Shown here: piece by piece, positions 22,460 through 32,490 of the stretch | How positions within the stretch are numbered: position 1 is the first letter of the stretch | Layout: the number at the start of each line of letters is the position of its first letter | Source of the DNA: Agapetus fuscipes | Taxonomy: Eukaryota > Arthropoda > Insecta > Trichoptera > Glossosomatidae | Reading direction: 5' to 3' | Assembly: GCA_951799405.1 (NCBI GenBank) | Contig: OX637344.1 | Coordinates: 4,030,001 to 4,094,000, forward strand | Length of the DNA: 64,000 nucleotides | Notes under the pieces: model-generated | Database searches by the model: none | What the model was told of the DNA's origin: nothing | The model's input: the letters and a program-made list of their open reading frames with translations, nothing else | Program-made: the position numbers and the translations under genes

Positions 22460-23160
22460 ACACTTGCGATGCTTTCAAATAATGTTCTTTTTCAAATACT
22501 ATTCAACTATGATTTTTTTTATAATGTCCACGTTTACTTTATTATTAAAATTTATCGTCAAGAAATTAGTAAAAAACAAAATTGTAAGTTGTTTCACGAT
22601 AAATTAGAAAATAATGGAAAAAATCTTGACGTTCGATGAAAAAACAACCAGCAGCTGTTTATTTTAACGTCAACTGATGACGGAATGGAGGTCAACCAAA
22701 TTCGAGTTACTGGCTTATATTATTTGTAATCAATGTCCTACAAGGATTTCATTGTTTTCGAATATCTGCGAACGAATACTTATAATATTCGGCAATGCAC
22801 GCAGCTGTCTTCGTCGCACGCACTAAAAAGCCTATAATTTATCAGCTCTCTCCCTCCAATCACGGTTTCTAACCGATCTCAGAAAATGTATGGGAATAAT
22901 TCATTAAAATCCGTTCACTTGGACAAATGCACGAGGAGTATAACTAAACAATAATATTATGTATTATGTATGGCGGCTTTGTACTTGCGTAAACCTCAGG
23001 CGCTCCATATAATTATGATTTTTAACTTCAGCGACCATTCAAAAAATCTGCCACACAATATACTTTTATATTTTAAAGTTTATACAATTATTTTGTTAAA
23101 ATTATTACAAAATCTAGGCAGTGCACTGTCCCGTTGCACTATATTGGCGAACCGCCTCTG

Positions 23161-24641
23161 ATTGTAGTACATGTCGACTCTATGATTTTATATGACTTAG
23201 CACAAAGAACTTCTTCGTGGAATAAATTAGTTCGAATTACAGTTTACATCCTTCGCTTTATAAATAAATTTAAATCACTGTTGCCTTTTATTGAATGCAT
23301 GTCCCAAGCTGAGGTTAAGTTAATACAGACAATACAAACTGTTCATTTTTCGGACGATATTAAGTTGATAAAAGATAACAAGTTACCATCGAAAAAGCTG
23401 CGTAATCTATCGATTTTTCTAGATCAGGAAGGTACGTTACGAGTTGGAGGTCGGCTTTCACGGTCTGATTTACCCTTTGAAGCTAGACACCCAGCTTTAC
23501 TTCCGAAACATGACTCAGTGGTGAACTTAATAATTAAACATTTTCACGAATCCAACTGTCATACCGGTCCAGGACTTTTGATGTCTATCATACGACAAAG
23601 GTTTTGGATATTGGATGCCAGAACCGTTATACGAGCACCAACTCGTAAATGCAATATTTGCTTCCGAGTGAACCCGTCGCACCCTACGCCAAAGATGGCG
23701 GACTTGCCTGCCTGTCGCATAACAGAAGCTAAAGCATTTATGCATACGGGGGTAGATTATGCTGGGCCTTTAAAAATACTTCTTACGCGACGACGCGGAC
23801 AACATGCTCAAAAGGCATATATCTGCCTGTTTGTTTGTCTCGTGACCAAGGCAGTGCATATTGAGCTCGCAACTGATCTGTCGAGTGCCTGTTTTATAGC
23901 TGCATTTAAGCGTTTTATCTCTCGTCGTGGGCCAGTTTCCTTTATGTATTCGGACAACGGTACAAATTTTGTTGGGGCTCGTGCCCAATTAGATGAGATA
24001 TATAATCTTTTACAAAATTCACAGCATAATGTCCGAATGAAGCGAGAACTTGAGGCGTATAAAATAGAGTGGAAAATGATTCCCCCTCGAGCTCCTCACT
24101 TCGGAGCTTTATGGGAATCAAATATTAAGAGTTTGAAAACTCATCTGTATCGAGTGATAGGGAATCAGTTGCTCACATATGAGGAGATGCAAACGGTGTT
24201 GACTCAAATCGAGAGTATCATGAATTCTAGACCACTAAGTGTCATCAGTTCTGATCCTCACCCTGACGTTATAACTCCTGCGCATTTCTTGATGTCCACT
24301 CCCTTAAAACATCTGCCTGCTTCTGAGCTACCTGACACACCAGTTAATCTCACTCAGCGTAAAAATCTCTTGGATCAAATAGTGTCATCTTACTGGAAGC
24401 GATGGAGGGTAGAATACCTGCACACTTTGCAGGTCAGACAAAAATGGCAAACCGATGTTAATGCAATTCAGGTAGGGTACTGATTGGGCAAGAGGACGCT
24501 CCTCCTTTGTCCTGGCCTCTGGGAATCATCACCAAAGTTTTCCCTGGGGATGATGGCGTGATTCGAGTAGCCACAGTAAAGACTGAGCAAGGTTTTTACA
24601 AACGTCCGGTCGTCAAACTCTACCCATTGCCGACACAATAG
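23161..24641 (+). pseudogene. BEL integrase and C-terminus, 3' frameshift
   Basis: Resumes the polyprotein after the hAT duplication (VVHVDSMILYDLAQRT). It shows the zinc-binding HHCC region (HESNCHTG about 23545, then KCNICFRV about 23648), catalytic D in GVDYAGPL (about 23748), D in SDNGTNFVGA (about 23950) and E in HFGALWESNIKSL (about 24100). The frame ends at TGA 24481-24483. The rest of the tail (LIGQEDAPPLSWPLGI, ending KLYPLPTQ and TAG at 24639-24641) is in another frame, so a small deletion lies near 24470-24480. The integrase core looks intact in sequence. Confidence 0.92.
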
Positions 24642-24973
24642 ATTACTATTTAATTTCGTCTACTGAGTTAGTAGATCTCTACCATTGTACATATTTACCA
24701 TGTTTAGAATTAATCTTATGCTTTACTACTAAGCTTATCTGTTAGAACATGTTAAATCTAGCTTATTATATTGGCTTAAGTATTTTTGTGTCTAACCTGC
24801 TTACTTGTAGGCATACTTATTATATTAATTATATTAAGTTTCTTTAGTTTAAGATTTTCAAACATTGATTGTAATTATACCTATATATCATTTCTCGAAT
24901 ATTGTTTGTAAAAATCGACATGGTTTCTTTGAATATCTGGTTTGTGTTGCAAAGCTTTTAACTTTAAGTCTTT
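24642..24973 (+). other. BEL 3' untranslated region
   Basis: AT-rich stretch of about 330 bp between the polyprotein stop and the polypurine tract. No coding signal. Confidence 0.7.
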
Positions 24974-24988
24974 GCAAAGGGGGGTGTA
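24974..24988 (+). promoter_or_regulatory. Polypurine tract of BEL element
   Basis: GCAAAGGGGGG followed by TGTA directly before the 3' LTR start. This is the expected plus-strand primer position. Confidence 0.85.
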
Positions 24989-25579
24989 TGGTGACGCACA
25001 ATTGAGCGTCATCTGTTTTATTTTTAATTAATTAGTCTAAGAAGCGAATTTCATGTTGGTCTTTCACAATCTGAAAAAAGTGCGGATAAAAATCGCAAGA
25101 TGTCGGTATCAACTTTTTTGACATCTGAGCAACGTGAGATTAGCAAGAATTGAGGACTTCCATTTCCGTCGTGTTCGCAAGTAGACACGTTTTTATATGT
25201 CTCTCGACCGATTTGAAATTTACCGTTAAAATCTGTGAGTGAGTGGAATTGTTTTACATATAACTTGCAAGTGTGGCAGTTTGTGAACAGAGCTCAGCCC
25301 CACAGGATCCTGAGAAACGAGCATCATCTTGGACCAACAGAGCACAATTTGAGGTGAGTGGCGGTCCTTTTGATTTTCGCTTCTTTGGTACGGGATAGTC
25401 GTCCAAAATTGAAAGCCACCTATTGAAGGTTGGCTTTTGTTTGAGAGAGAAAATACCATAGGCATTAGATCTGTGTATTTTATATCTCGCATTGGAGAAT
25501 ACGTTGCAGTTTCTCCATTTGTTGGTTTTTTGTATTTATATACCCCCCTGAGGGGCAAAATTTACACCTTGCCCCTCCA
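24989..25579 (+). repeat. 3' LTR of BEL/Pao element
   Basis: 591 bp with the same ends as the 5' LTR, followed by target duplication ATATC. Confidence 0.97.
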
Positions 25580-25584
25580 ATATC

Positions 25585-25870
25585 ATAATCATAAGGTCTT
25601 TATTGTTTTTATCAATATGTACAAAATATTACAATAAGAAAAATTAAAAAAATCTAATAACAATAAATACTCCCCAAAGTAAGCATAGCTTGTGTTTTGG
25701 GGAGGATTACAACTTATCTTTACTTAAAATTAATCACTTAATAGATAAACATCGTAAAAAATTTAACATATACACCATTAAGTCATTTACTAAACAAAAA
25801 CAGGAATACAAAAAATAAAATAATAACCGCTAAGACATCGAAGACCGCCACGGCGCGCGCTTTAAAAACT
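25585..25870. other. AT-rich segment with CTCCCCAAA hairpin
   Basis: ACTCCCCAAAGTAAGCATAG then CTTGTGTTTTGGGGAGGATT (about 25669-25708) forms a hairpin (CTCCCCAAA/TTTGGGGAG). It resembles a LINE-related 3' segment I associate with moth genomes. That resemblance is from memory and unverified. Confidence 0.3.
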
Positions 25871-25912
25871 CGCCTTGAAGATGCTTTCTACTCGTGAAAG
25901 CGAAACGTCGCG
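25871..25912 (+). ncRNA. Degenerate hammerhead-like motif
   Basis: CGC (25871-25873) could pair with GCG (25910-25912). Core CTTGAAGA has an extra T relative to CTGANGA. Stem II is GCTTTC (25883-25888)/GAAAGC (25896-25901). Then GAA, palindromic ACGT (25905-25908) and C. The layout is right but the core is damaged. Confidence 0.5.
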
Positions 25913-26544
25913 TCAGCAGATGTGGGAGCTGCAAGTGGTCAAACCCGAAAGAACACAAAAAGTGATTTATTTATTATAAAGAGGTAGCATGTTTAATAAT
26001 AAAACATAACTTTTCTTATCAACAAGTTTTGGATATGAAATTTAAAAAAATCAAGCCTTCTAGTCGTAGAACTTTTGTGTGATAAATACCCTTAAATACT
26101 TGTAGGATAATTAAAGTTCAACGCGTGAAAACTATAAGCGATTAGTTGGAGCTAAAGTTCCCGGGAATAAAGTTTAATGATAAAGGGGGAATAAATCGTA
26201 GCGGGGCTGGTAGTCGGGAAATTTATAATACACTTTATAAGTTGAACTCTTTCATCGGTGCTACTCAAGACAATAGGAAATAATTAAGGAAGAAAATACT
26301 AATTATAGAAATTATAATTAGCAATATAGGAAAGCCTAGTTCTATATTGGTCTGTCTTGCCATTATATCACATTCTCTGGTGATTTTATTAGACGCAATA
26401 TTTTTTTTGAACATTATTTTTTTTAGCTTTAGCATTATGTTACAAATATTGAACGAATTTCATCATCGTTTTTTTTTACTGTACAGGATGAAAAGGATCA
26501 ATTATCTGTGATGTATCGATACCTAAAAGGTAAAATTGAATTAA
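25913..26544. other. Unassigned, partly GC-richer
   Basis: 26110-26260 has unique, less AT-rich sequence (GTTCCCGGGAATAAAG). No gene or repeat recognised. Confidence 0.4.
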
Positions 26545-26700
26545 AGTGAACATGGATTTCTCAGATAAATGCCCATTTTTTCTATTTTTCCTAGTTTATT
26601 GTAGAAAACATTAGAGAAGTCGAGAAATCCTGCAGTGTAGAAGTTTTTCGTGAGCACTTTCTAATAATTAGTTCACTTACTATGAGAAATTGTAAAAATA
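26545..26700 (-). repeat. Repeat N copy
   Basis: Shares TTCTCAGATAAATGC and CGTGAGCACTTTCTAAT blocks with copies at 43376-43556, 53450-53640 and 59691-59865. The blocks suggest a short MITE-like or SINE-like family of about 175 bp; class not assigned. Confidence 0.6.
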
Positions 26701-27469
26701 AATTGAGGTGTGTATGTGTGCCTGTATGTTGATATTTTTATTTATGAAAGTGTCAATTGCTTTTTGAAGACTCAAAGATTTTGTTATTGTTTTTATTATT
26801 ATTAATATTATTGTTATTAACGGAAAATGGATAGACATTTTTTTTAATTATTAATTAATCTACTGATGTTATTGTAATTATCCGAAGAAATTTGTTGTTT
26901 TTTTCCGGAATAAAATAAAATACAACAATAAAATAAAATTACTCATAATAAATGTTACAACCACGATTGCTAAACTCAGTGAATCAGCAGAAGATGAGAT
27001 GAAGATTAATCACTTGTATGATTTTCTTTAAAATTTCATTAAGGAAGGCGGTTCTTGATTTTTCTCTCGGTTTATCTATTGAGGTAGAGAAAATTTGAAA
27101 ATAATCTTCAGCGCGGAGTTTATATAAAATTTACAAGTAACGTTTTGTTAATAAATGTTTTTAGTTTCTTTTCATATGCATGTATAAGATAAAATAAATT
27201 ACAATTATTTTTCTGCCCAATATTTTGCCTACTTTTGTCGCAACTAAAACCCATTAATAAAAATTAACGCAAATTATTGCAATTTCTTACCGCACTGCCA
27301 CCGAAGAGATATATATTTTTTCATCATAAAAGATACCGGCCTTACACCAACCTCTTCACTTTGACTTTGCTTCCCATTCTGTTTTCGATGAGGCTGATTC
27401 TCTAATTTTATTGATTTTAGAGGCATTAAATTTGTAATCGTTCATCATTAATGATAAAAGAAAAACAGC
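26701..27469. other. No recognised feature
   Basis: Strongly AT-rich, with several ATT-type simple-sequence runs. Confidence 0.45.
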
Positions 27470-27505
27470 TTTGTTTTCGATTACGTGAGTATATTTATTT
27501 TTATA

Positions 27506-27547
27506 CCACAACCGGTTTCGCAAACATCCGTTTGCATCGTCAGGTGG
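27506..27547 (-). ncRNA. Hammerhead-like ribozyme, left arm
   Basis: Exact reverse-strand mirror of 27559-27600; see that entry for the parts. Confidence 0.65.
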
Positions 27548-27558
27548 TTCAATTAATT

Positions 27559-27600
27559 CCACCTGACGATGCAAACGGATGTTTGCGAAACCGGTTGTGG
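27559..27600 (+). ncRNA. Hammerhead-like ribozyme, right arm
   Basis: Stem I CCAC (27559-27562)/GTGG (27597-27600); core CTGACGA (27563-27569; position 7 may vary in hammerheads); stem II GCAAAC (27571-27576)/GTTTGC (27581-27586) with loop GGAT; GAA (27587-27589); palindromic stem III ACCGGT (27590-27595); T at the cleavage position (27596). All catalytic-core bases fit. A self-complementary stem III suggests cleavage as a dimer, as known for ribozymes in Penelope-like retroelements. Activity is inferred only. Confidence 0.65.
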
Positions 27601-27636
27601 TATAAAAATAAATATACTCACGTAATCGAAAACAAA

Positions 27637-28067
27637 TCGATTCTCTAATTATTTACACGAATTATTTTCATTAAAAACAAATTACAATCTATTAATTAAA
27701 AAAAAAAATTAAAAAAAATTGTGCGTCTATCGAAATGCCCTGAGACTATATCCACCCACCCTTTATGCGGAAACTTAATAAGGGTTGAGAAACTTGCCCT
27801 TCCCGGGGATCCAACCAATTTTCTAAGACAAACTTATTTACAGCAAGAGTTTTAAGCTAACATGGGAGCACAACTTCCCCACATTGGCAAGCCTGAAAAT
27901 TGACAATTACTTTGCACCTTTTTCTTTCCTTTTCAGTGTTTTTTTTCGTCGTTTTTTGCACGTGTCTTTTGAAAACTAATCAGCCATCTTTCCGCGTAAG
28001 TAGTATCTGGTCGTTCTTGAATTTTAATGAACTTTCTTTATTTTATGTTATAGTATTACATGGATAA
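27637..28067. other. No recognised feature
   Basis: About 430 bp, partly poly-A-rich near 27700, otherwise unassigned. Confidence 0.4.
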
Positions 28068-28205
28068 TTTTTTTGGTGAGCGCTGTTTTCGTGTGAATCA
28101 CACGTCAACAGCCCTCTATGAGCTTGGTTATCGCGAAAAGCACCAACTTTAAAAGCAAGACCCATTTTTTCTACGGTTGGATGAATCTTTGATATAATAT
28201 CAATG
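28068..28205 (-). mobile_element. SINE-A copy, tail 1 and part of body
   Basis: Reverse strand: tail complement GAGCGCTGTTTTCGTGTGAA, body complement GCAAGACCCATTTTTTCTAC. The head is missing, so it is 5'-truncated. Confidence 0.7.
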
Positions 28206-28570
28206 TTCTACAATAAAACTATAAGATTAGTGAGCAATAATTTATTTCCAATTATCCTTTTTTGACTAACTCCACATTTTTTTCTGAGTTGTACCTTGCG
28301 AAAGTTTTTGTAGCAGAAAAACTGATTTTGTAATCTAAAGATATAAACCATTTCCTTACTTACTTGCGTGTAAAACCCGGTAAAGCAATAAAGTCTAGCA
28401 TATATTCTCATCAACAATTTTGTAACGTAACACAAAACAGTTCACAAATATTTTTTTATTGGTTACTAACAACCATAGTCTCATTCAAGCGTGACGCTTG
28501 CCCATCGAGAAGAAAGATTTAAATTCAAATTTGTGCTGAATCCATTTCTTCACTTGCAAAAACATAAGTA
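28206..28570. other. No recognised feature
   Basis: AT-rich. A 75-codon reverse frame has no recognised domain. Confidence 0.4.
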
Positions 28571-28918
28571 CTTCTAAATCTAAATCTAAGTTGCAAATAT
28601 ATGTATCATTTGAGATTCATATTAAATGCATTCCCACAAGCAGACGCATAATTTCGGGCTCACATATGCCGCATGTGGACCTACAATTTAAAAACCCAAT
28701 CTCAAACATAAGCCCTACAACTCTTGCCGACCTCCCCTGAAACAGGGGTGACATTGGCAAAGTGAAACATTTTTTAGAGTATACAAAAACCAAATCTCAA
28801 ATGGACATAAGCCCTACAACTTTCGCCGGCCTTTCCTGAAATAGGGTTGACATTGGCAAAGTGAACCATTTTTTACAGTATGGGTGGTCAGCCTCATACC
28901 AACCTATAAGTCAAGGAA
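28571..28918 (-). repeat. Rep-1 copy with internal tandem duplication
   Basis: Reverse strand. Tail CTAAATCTAAATCTAAG. The block from CCAAATCTCAAATGGACATA to GACATTGGCAAAGTGAA occurs twice (about 28690-28770 and 28785-28868), then the normal 5' end follows. This is a partial self-duplication or two nested copies. Confidence 0.85.
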
Positions 28919-29647
28919 TCTTACTTTAGTCACGTACGTACGTACATACGCACGTACTTTATTCATGAAAATAAGCTTGTATGGGTTCCTTTTAAAAAAA
29001 GCCACCTTGCTTTGTCTCGAAACAAATTTAATCACGAGCAGATAGTATTCAGGAATATAATTTTAATATCAGAGGGAAGTGACGCAAGCACCTTATCATC
29101 GGAAGTTAGCGCGGAGCAGAGGAGCCGGGAGAAAAGTCGAAATTTCATTATCCTCGGCGGAGTGCCCTACCTCTAAGGTTTAATTGTCCCAAAGGAAGGC
29201 CCACCCGCCCTCCAAGCGAGGGTCTGATTGTCCTCTCGAATATTGCACCCGCGTGAATCTAACCGAGAAGATTCGAGAAAGAAAAGTTCAAATTACCCCA
29301 CATTAAAAAAATACGTAAGAAGTCGCCGTATCTGACAAGCCTGCAACGAAGAATTTAGATACAAATTTTCTTGGTTCTAATATAATATTATAGTATGCAA
29401 GTTTACAGTGTGAAAGTTCGTTTTAGTTTTGTTTTTATACTCATTAAGCTCCGGACAACGGCTGAAAAAGCCCGAAAGCGCTAGAGTATAATATACTTAC
29501 GCAAACTGAATGTGTAAAATCTAATTGTATTTTTGATGAAAAGTATTTTCTATTGATGTTTGAAAGTTTTATGTTTAAAACAAACAAAATACGAGGGCTT
29601 TTATTTCGAATAGGTTAGTAGGGATGAGAAAGTTTTTTTTTCTTAAT
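28919..29647. other. ACGT microsatellite and GC-richer unique stretch
   Basis: 28932-28956 is an ACGT/ACGC-type microsatellite. 29060-29310 is unique and GC-richer (for example AAAGGAAGGCCCACCCGCCC). 29440-29500 has a stem TATACTC/GAGTATA around GGCTGAAAAAGCC, which resembles the layout of the hammerhead-like motifs but lacks their core. Confidence 0.4.
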
Positions 29648-29904
29648 TCTGACTATCAATCTATAATCTAAGTTGCAAGGATACATTCATTTAAAGTTCT
29701 CAAATGCATGCCCACAAACAAACACGTGTAGTTCAAGCTTACACATGCTGAATGTGTACTTACAAATAAAATCCAAACCTCAAATGAACATAAGCCCTAT
29801 AACTTTTGGCGACCTTCCCTGACACAGGGGTGACATTGGCAAAGTGAACCATTTTTTTTACAGTTTGGGTGGTCAGCCTCATACCAACCTATAAGTCAAG
29901 GAAT
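29648..29904 (-). repeat. Rep-1 copy, near full length
   Basis: Reverse strand, tail ATCTATAATCTAAG and 5' end CCTATAAGTCAAGGAA. Confidence 0.9.
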
Positions 29905-30059
29905 TCATATAAATCAATGATTCATATAAATAATGATACATAATTGATTGTTAAATTCGATGTTAAAATTGACTTGCACTGTGTAAACCACTAAAATTTA
30001 ATAATATAAAAAATATATTGAAATTCGAATGAAGATGCGATGGACGATTCCCGACTTAC

Positions 30060-30345
30060 ATACGATTTCTTGGTAGAACCGAAATATGTTATATACCTGC
30101 TGGGAATCAACGTCACAAAAAATAATTTTTTACAGCTTCCGGGCCATCTTCAGTCAGGTGATCTATTCTAGATATCTACAAGTTCTCCCAGAAGACCAAT
30201 CAAAATATGGAATACAGCTGCTGAGAATCGATTGCACATAAAATGTATAATTTTATTTTCCCCATCATTAGGGAAACTTATTGATGTTTACAGCATTTTT
30301 TACAGCCTCCGGGCCATCTTCACGCACGTGAATATAATACCATCT
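30060..30345 (-). repeat. Diverged tandem pair with GGGCCATCTTCA block
   Basis: Two related units: about 30060-30170 (TGCTGGGAATCAACGTCACA, then TTACAGCTTCCGGGCCATCT) and about 30205-30345 (TGCTGAGAATCGATTGCACA, then TTACAGCCTCCGGGCCATCT). The second carries an extra 40-odd bases. Class unknown. Confidence 0.6.
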
Positions 30346-30637
30346 TAATGGATTATCTTAATAATTTAGCGACAGTCTGTAGGTGAGTGAAAGTGTTGAA
30401 GTATAAAAAGGAGAATTTATTGCCGCCCCGCCGAAAGCTTCAAGCTCGGTTATTGCCAATAAATATTAGGGCGTGAACAATGAATGCGAATTTCCAGGTT
30501 GGGAGCTTTAAGCCAGATTCGCAAAATTTCCCGGGAAATTATTGCGATAAGCCCTCACCGCAGGACACCGTTTTTGAAATTAAAAAGATTTAAGGTAAAA
30601 GTCTCTTTCATATCCTTCCTTCTTTCCTTTTTATATC
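30346..30637. other. GC-richer unique island
   Basis: No repeat relatives in this window. Contains CCGCCCCGCCGAAAGCTTCA and AAATTTCCCGGGAAATTA (near-palindrome). Could be conserved non-coding sequence. Confidence 0.35.
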
Positions 30638-30914
30638 TATAATCTATATAATATCATCTATAATCAAAGTCACAATGATGTATCGAGATTTTAAGTCTCA
30701 TATTTAATGCAAGTCGACAAGCAGGTACCTACATTTATGTTCGCGTTTGCGCATACTGCAATATGCACATGCAAAAAAACAGCAATCCTCACATGAACAT
30801 AAACTTCACAACTCCTGCCGAGTCTTTTCCTGAAACGGGGTAGTTTTGGCAAAAGTGAGCCCAAGTTTTACGGCATGAGAAGTTATTTTCATACCAAACT
30901 ATCAGTCAAGGAAC
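30638..30914 (-). repeat. Rep-1 copy, diverged
   Basis: Reverse strand. TCTATAATCAAAGTCACAAT tail side and CAAACTATCAGTCAAGGAA 5' end. More substitutions than most copies. Confidence 0.8.
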
Positions 30915-31092
30915 GTCGAAGCAATTTGGTAATATCTAAAAATGAAAGAAAAAACGTTAGATCACAAACACTTTTTGGTATTCCCATCAGATTCAGAATT
31001 GTCATAATCAAAGATTGATTAGTTGTTATCATTGAGTCAAATCAAAGTAATTTGCACAATTTTTTAACGAGAATTTTCGATTACGCATGTTC

Positions 31093-31130
31093 TACCAACT
31101 ACCACTCTACCAACTGAGCTATCAACCGGA
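31093..31130 (-). mobile_element. SINE-B head fragment, head-to-head
   Basis: CACTCTACCAACTGAGCTAT is the complement of the SINE-B tRNA-like head and abuts the forward head at 31131, making a hairpin (AACTGAGCTATC/GATAGCTCAGTT). Confidence 0.7.
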
Positions 31131-31517
31131 CGATAGCTCAGTTGTAAGAGTGCTTTCATTCCATGCCGAGAGCTCGGGTTCGAATCCCACCGAGGGTGTC
31201 AGAAATGATTTCCCATTAATAAAATACCGGCAAGGTTTACTCAGTCTTCACAAGAAATGAGTACCATCCCCCCCCCTTAAACTGAAATGGTTGGCGTAAG
31301 GCCAGCCTCCTTACCTGTAGAAATAAATAGGTTCCATGTGACCCCTTCGGTGAAAACGCGGTTTCAACTTGAATTCGATTCGCTGAGGAAATTGCTCAAA
31401 GTTAGAGGAAGGCCAGCTTCCTTGCCTGTAAGAATAAATATGTTCCACTCGCCACATGCAAAACCTTTTGGGGATAACGCGACAACAAGTTGCACTGCAT
31501 GTGTAGCTTAGTTGCGT
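31131..31517 (+). mobile_element. SINE-B copy with duplicated body
   Basis: Head CGATAGCTCAGTTGTAAGAG, B box GGTTCGAATCCCACC. The body block GGCCAGCCTCCTTACCTGTA recurs as GGCCAGCTTCCTTGCCTGTA about 100 bp later, then the tail GTGTAGCTTAGTTGCG. Frames through it are SINE sequence, not genes. Confidence 0.85.
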
Positions 31518-31852
31518 TTATTTTTATATATCATTACGCATCCATCTTTACAGGGCTCGCGCTTTCCTCGTGACTTCGCATCCCCTCTTTCCTCACCAAA
31601 TTCATTTCACCTCCAGCTCTGTCTTTTGCAATTAATTTATTCTCCCTGTTCCATGTAACACCTCGGGCGCCCAGCCACACCCTCTGCGAAATTGATAAAC
31701 CCTCAGGCGACGCAGAAACGGGGTTGTAATTTATCCTATTTTTGCGCAAAATCCCCTTTTCCCCGGTATTTATTCACTACACCATTTAATGGCTTCGCAA
31801 TGCCCCAAGAAACTTTCCAACTTTGGCCCGCCATTTCAGTTCCATGTTAAAA
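31518..31852. other. GC-richer unique island
   Basis: Pyrimidine-rich, with no repeat relatives in this window. A 71-codon reverse frame crosses it without a recognised domain. Confidence 0.35.
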
Positions 31853-31961
31853 CGGCACAATGACGAAACGACACAGTGACAGAACGACAGAACGACACAT
31901 GTTACGACGACACATGATCATACCATTTATATTGTGAATGACACATACCATTTATATTGCG

Positions 31962-32168
31962 AATGTGCTCGTCGCTGGGTTGAAAAATTCATAAACCTTT
32001 GCCAAAGACCGGTCACTGAAAGGTCCGTCCAACCTTACAGCAACTGGGTCTTGCTTGAGAATTGTCGCTTTCTACAGCGACGACCAAGCTCGCAGAGGGC
32101 TCTTGAGGTGTGATACACACAAAAACAGCGCTCACCAAATAAATCATCCTAATATTATTATTATTTAT
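31962..32168 (+). mobile_element. SINE-A copy with tail 1, head lost
   Basis: Body GTCGCTGGGTTGAAAAATTC through CCAACCTTACAGCAACTGGG to CGACGACCAAGCTCGCAGAG. The tail is GGGCTCTTGAGGTGTGATAC, then ACACAAAAACAGCGCTCACC and a TAATATTATTATTATTT simple repeat. The tail matches the LINE at 39985-40505. Confidence 0.85.
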
Positions 32169-32395
32169 GACAAAACGAGAACTGACAGAACGCAAATAAC
32201 ACAACATCATAAGAAAGTTATATTTTTTATGTTTTTATACCTAGATCTAGGTCGAAAACGTTTGTTATATTGTAATTTAAATGTATTGTGTGTGAAAATA
32301 AAACAGTGTTTATATAAAAAAATAGTGTTTTTTTTTTAAAACAAATCAATCATAGGAAAGTAGTTAATTGTACAAATGTAATTTATTGTCTATGA
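32169..32395. other. Fold-back interior, no gene
   Basis: AT-rich filler between a SINE-A and a Rep-1 fragment. Confidence 0.4.
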
Positions 32396-32490
32396 TCCTG
32401 AACTTATAGGCTGGTGTGCGGCTGACAACCCATGCTGTACAAGACAAGAGTTGCAATTTGGTTTTTATGTTCTAGGTTCACATATATCAC
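32396..32490 (+). repeat. Rep-1 fragment with deleted middle
   Basis: CTTATAGGCTGGTGTGCGGC then GAGTTGCAATTTGGTTTTTA. The CACCCCTG block is missing. Confidence 0.65.

Larger units (their letters stand above)
21801..23160. mobile_element. hAT transposon nested in BEL
   Basis: 1360 bp with terminal inverted repeats CAGAGGCGGCTC (left) and GAACCGCCTCTG (right; one mismatch), flanked by a perfect 8-bp duplication ATTGTAGT (21793-21800 and 23161-23168). An 8-bp duplication with CAG-type ends is the hAT signature. The interior holds a transposase remnant (22097-22459, reverse strand) and a Penelope-type fragment (about 21905-22100), so it is non-autonomous. Confidence 0.95.
16953..25579 (+). mobile_element. 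BEL/Pao LTR retrotransposon, young but broken
   Basis: Complete structure: two 591-bp LTRs, target duplication ATATC at 16948-16952 and 25580-25584, a primer-binding-site-like TGGTCCTTCGTAACC just after the 5' LTR, a gag-pol frame in BEL order (Gag, zinc knuckles, protease, reverse transcriptase, RNase H, integrase), and a polypurine tract before the 3' LTR. Without the nested hAT (1360 bp plus an 8-bp duplication) it is about 7.26 kb. LTR near-identity implies recent insertion, yet coding is lost through several lesions. It may therefore have been copied in trans, or have decayed quickly, or some lesions may be assembly errors. Confidence 0.97.
27470..27636. repeat. Perfect 78-bp inverted repeat with ribozyme motifs
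   Basis: 27470-27547 and 27559-27636 are exact complements around an 11-base spacer. Each arm carries one hammerhead-like motif, oriented outward. Perfect identity implies a recent event or active correction. Confidence 0.95.

Noticed and set aside
29440..29500. GGCTGAAAAAGCCCGAAAG as a hammerhead
   Set aside because: The core would need G at position 8, and the CTGA lies inside a hairpin (GGCT/AGCC). Only the outer stem resembles the real motifs.
30060..30345. CTGAAGATGGCC segments as further hammerhead cores
   Set aside because: The CTGAAGA start is present in one unit, but no GAA follows at the right distance after a stem II and the other unit has GTGAAGA. The geometry does not fit.
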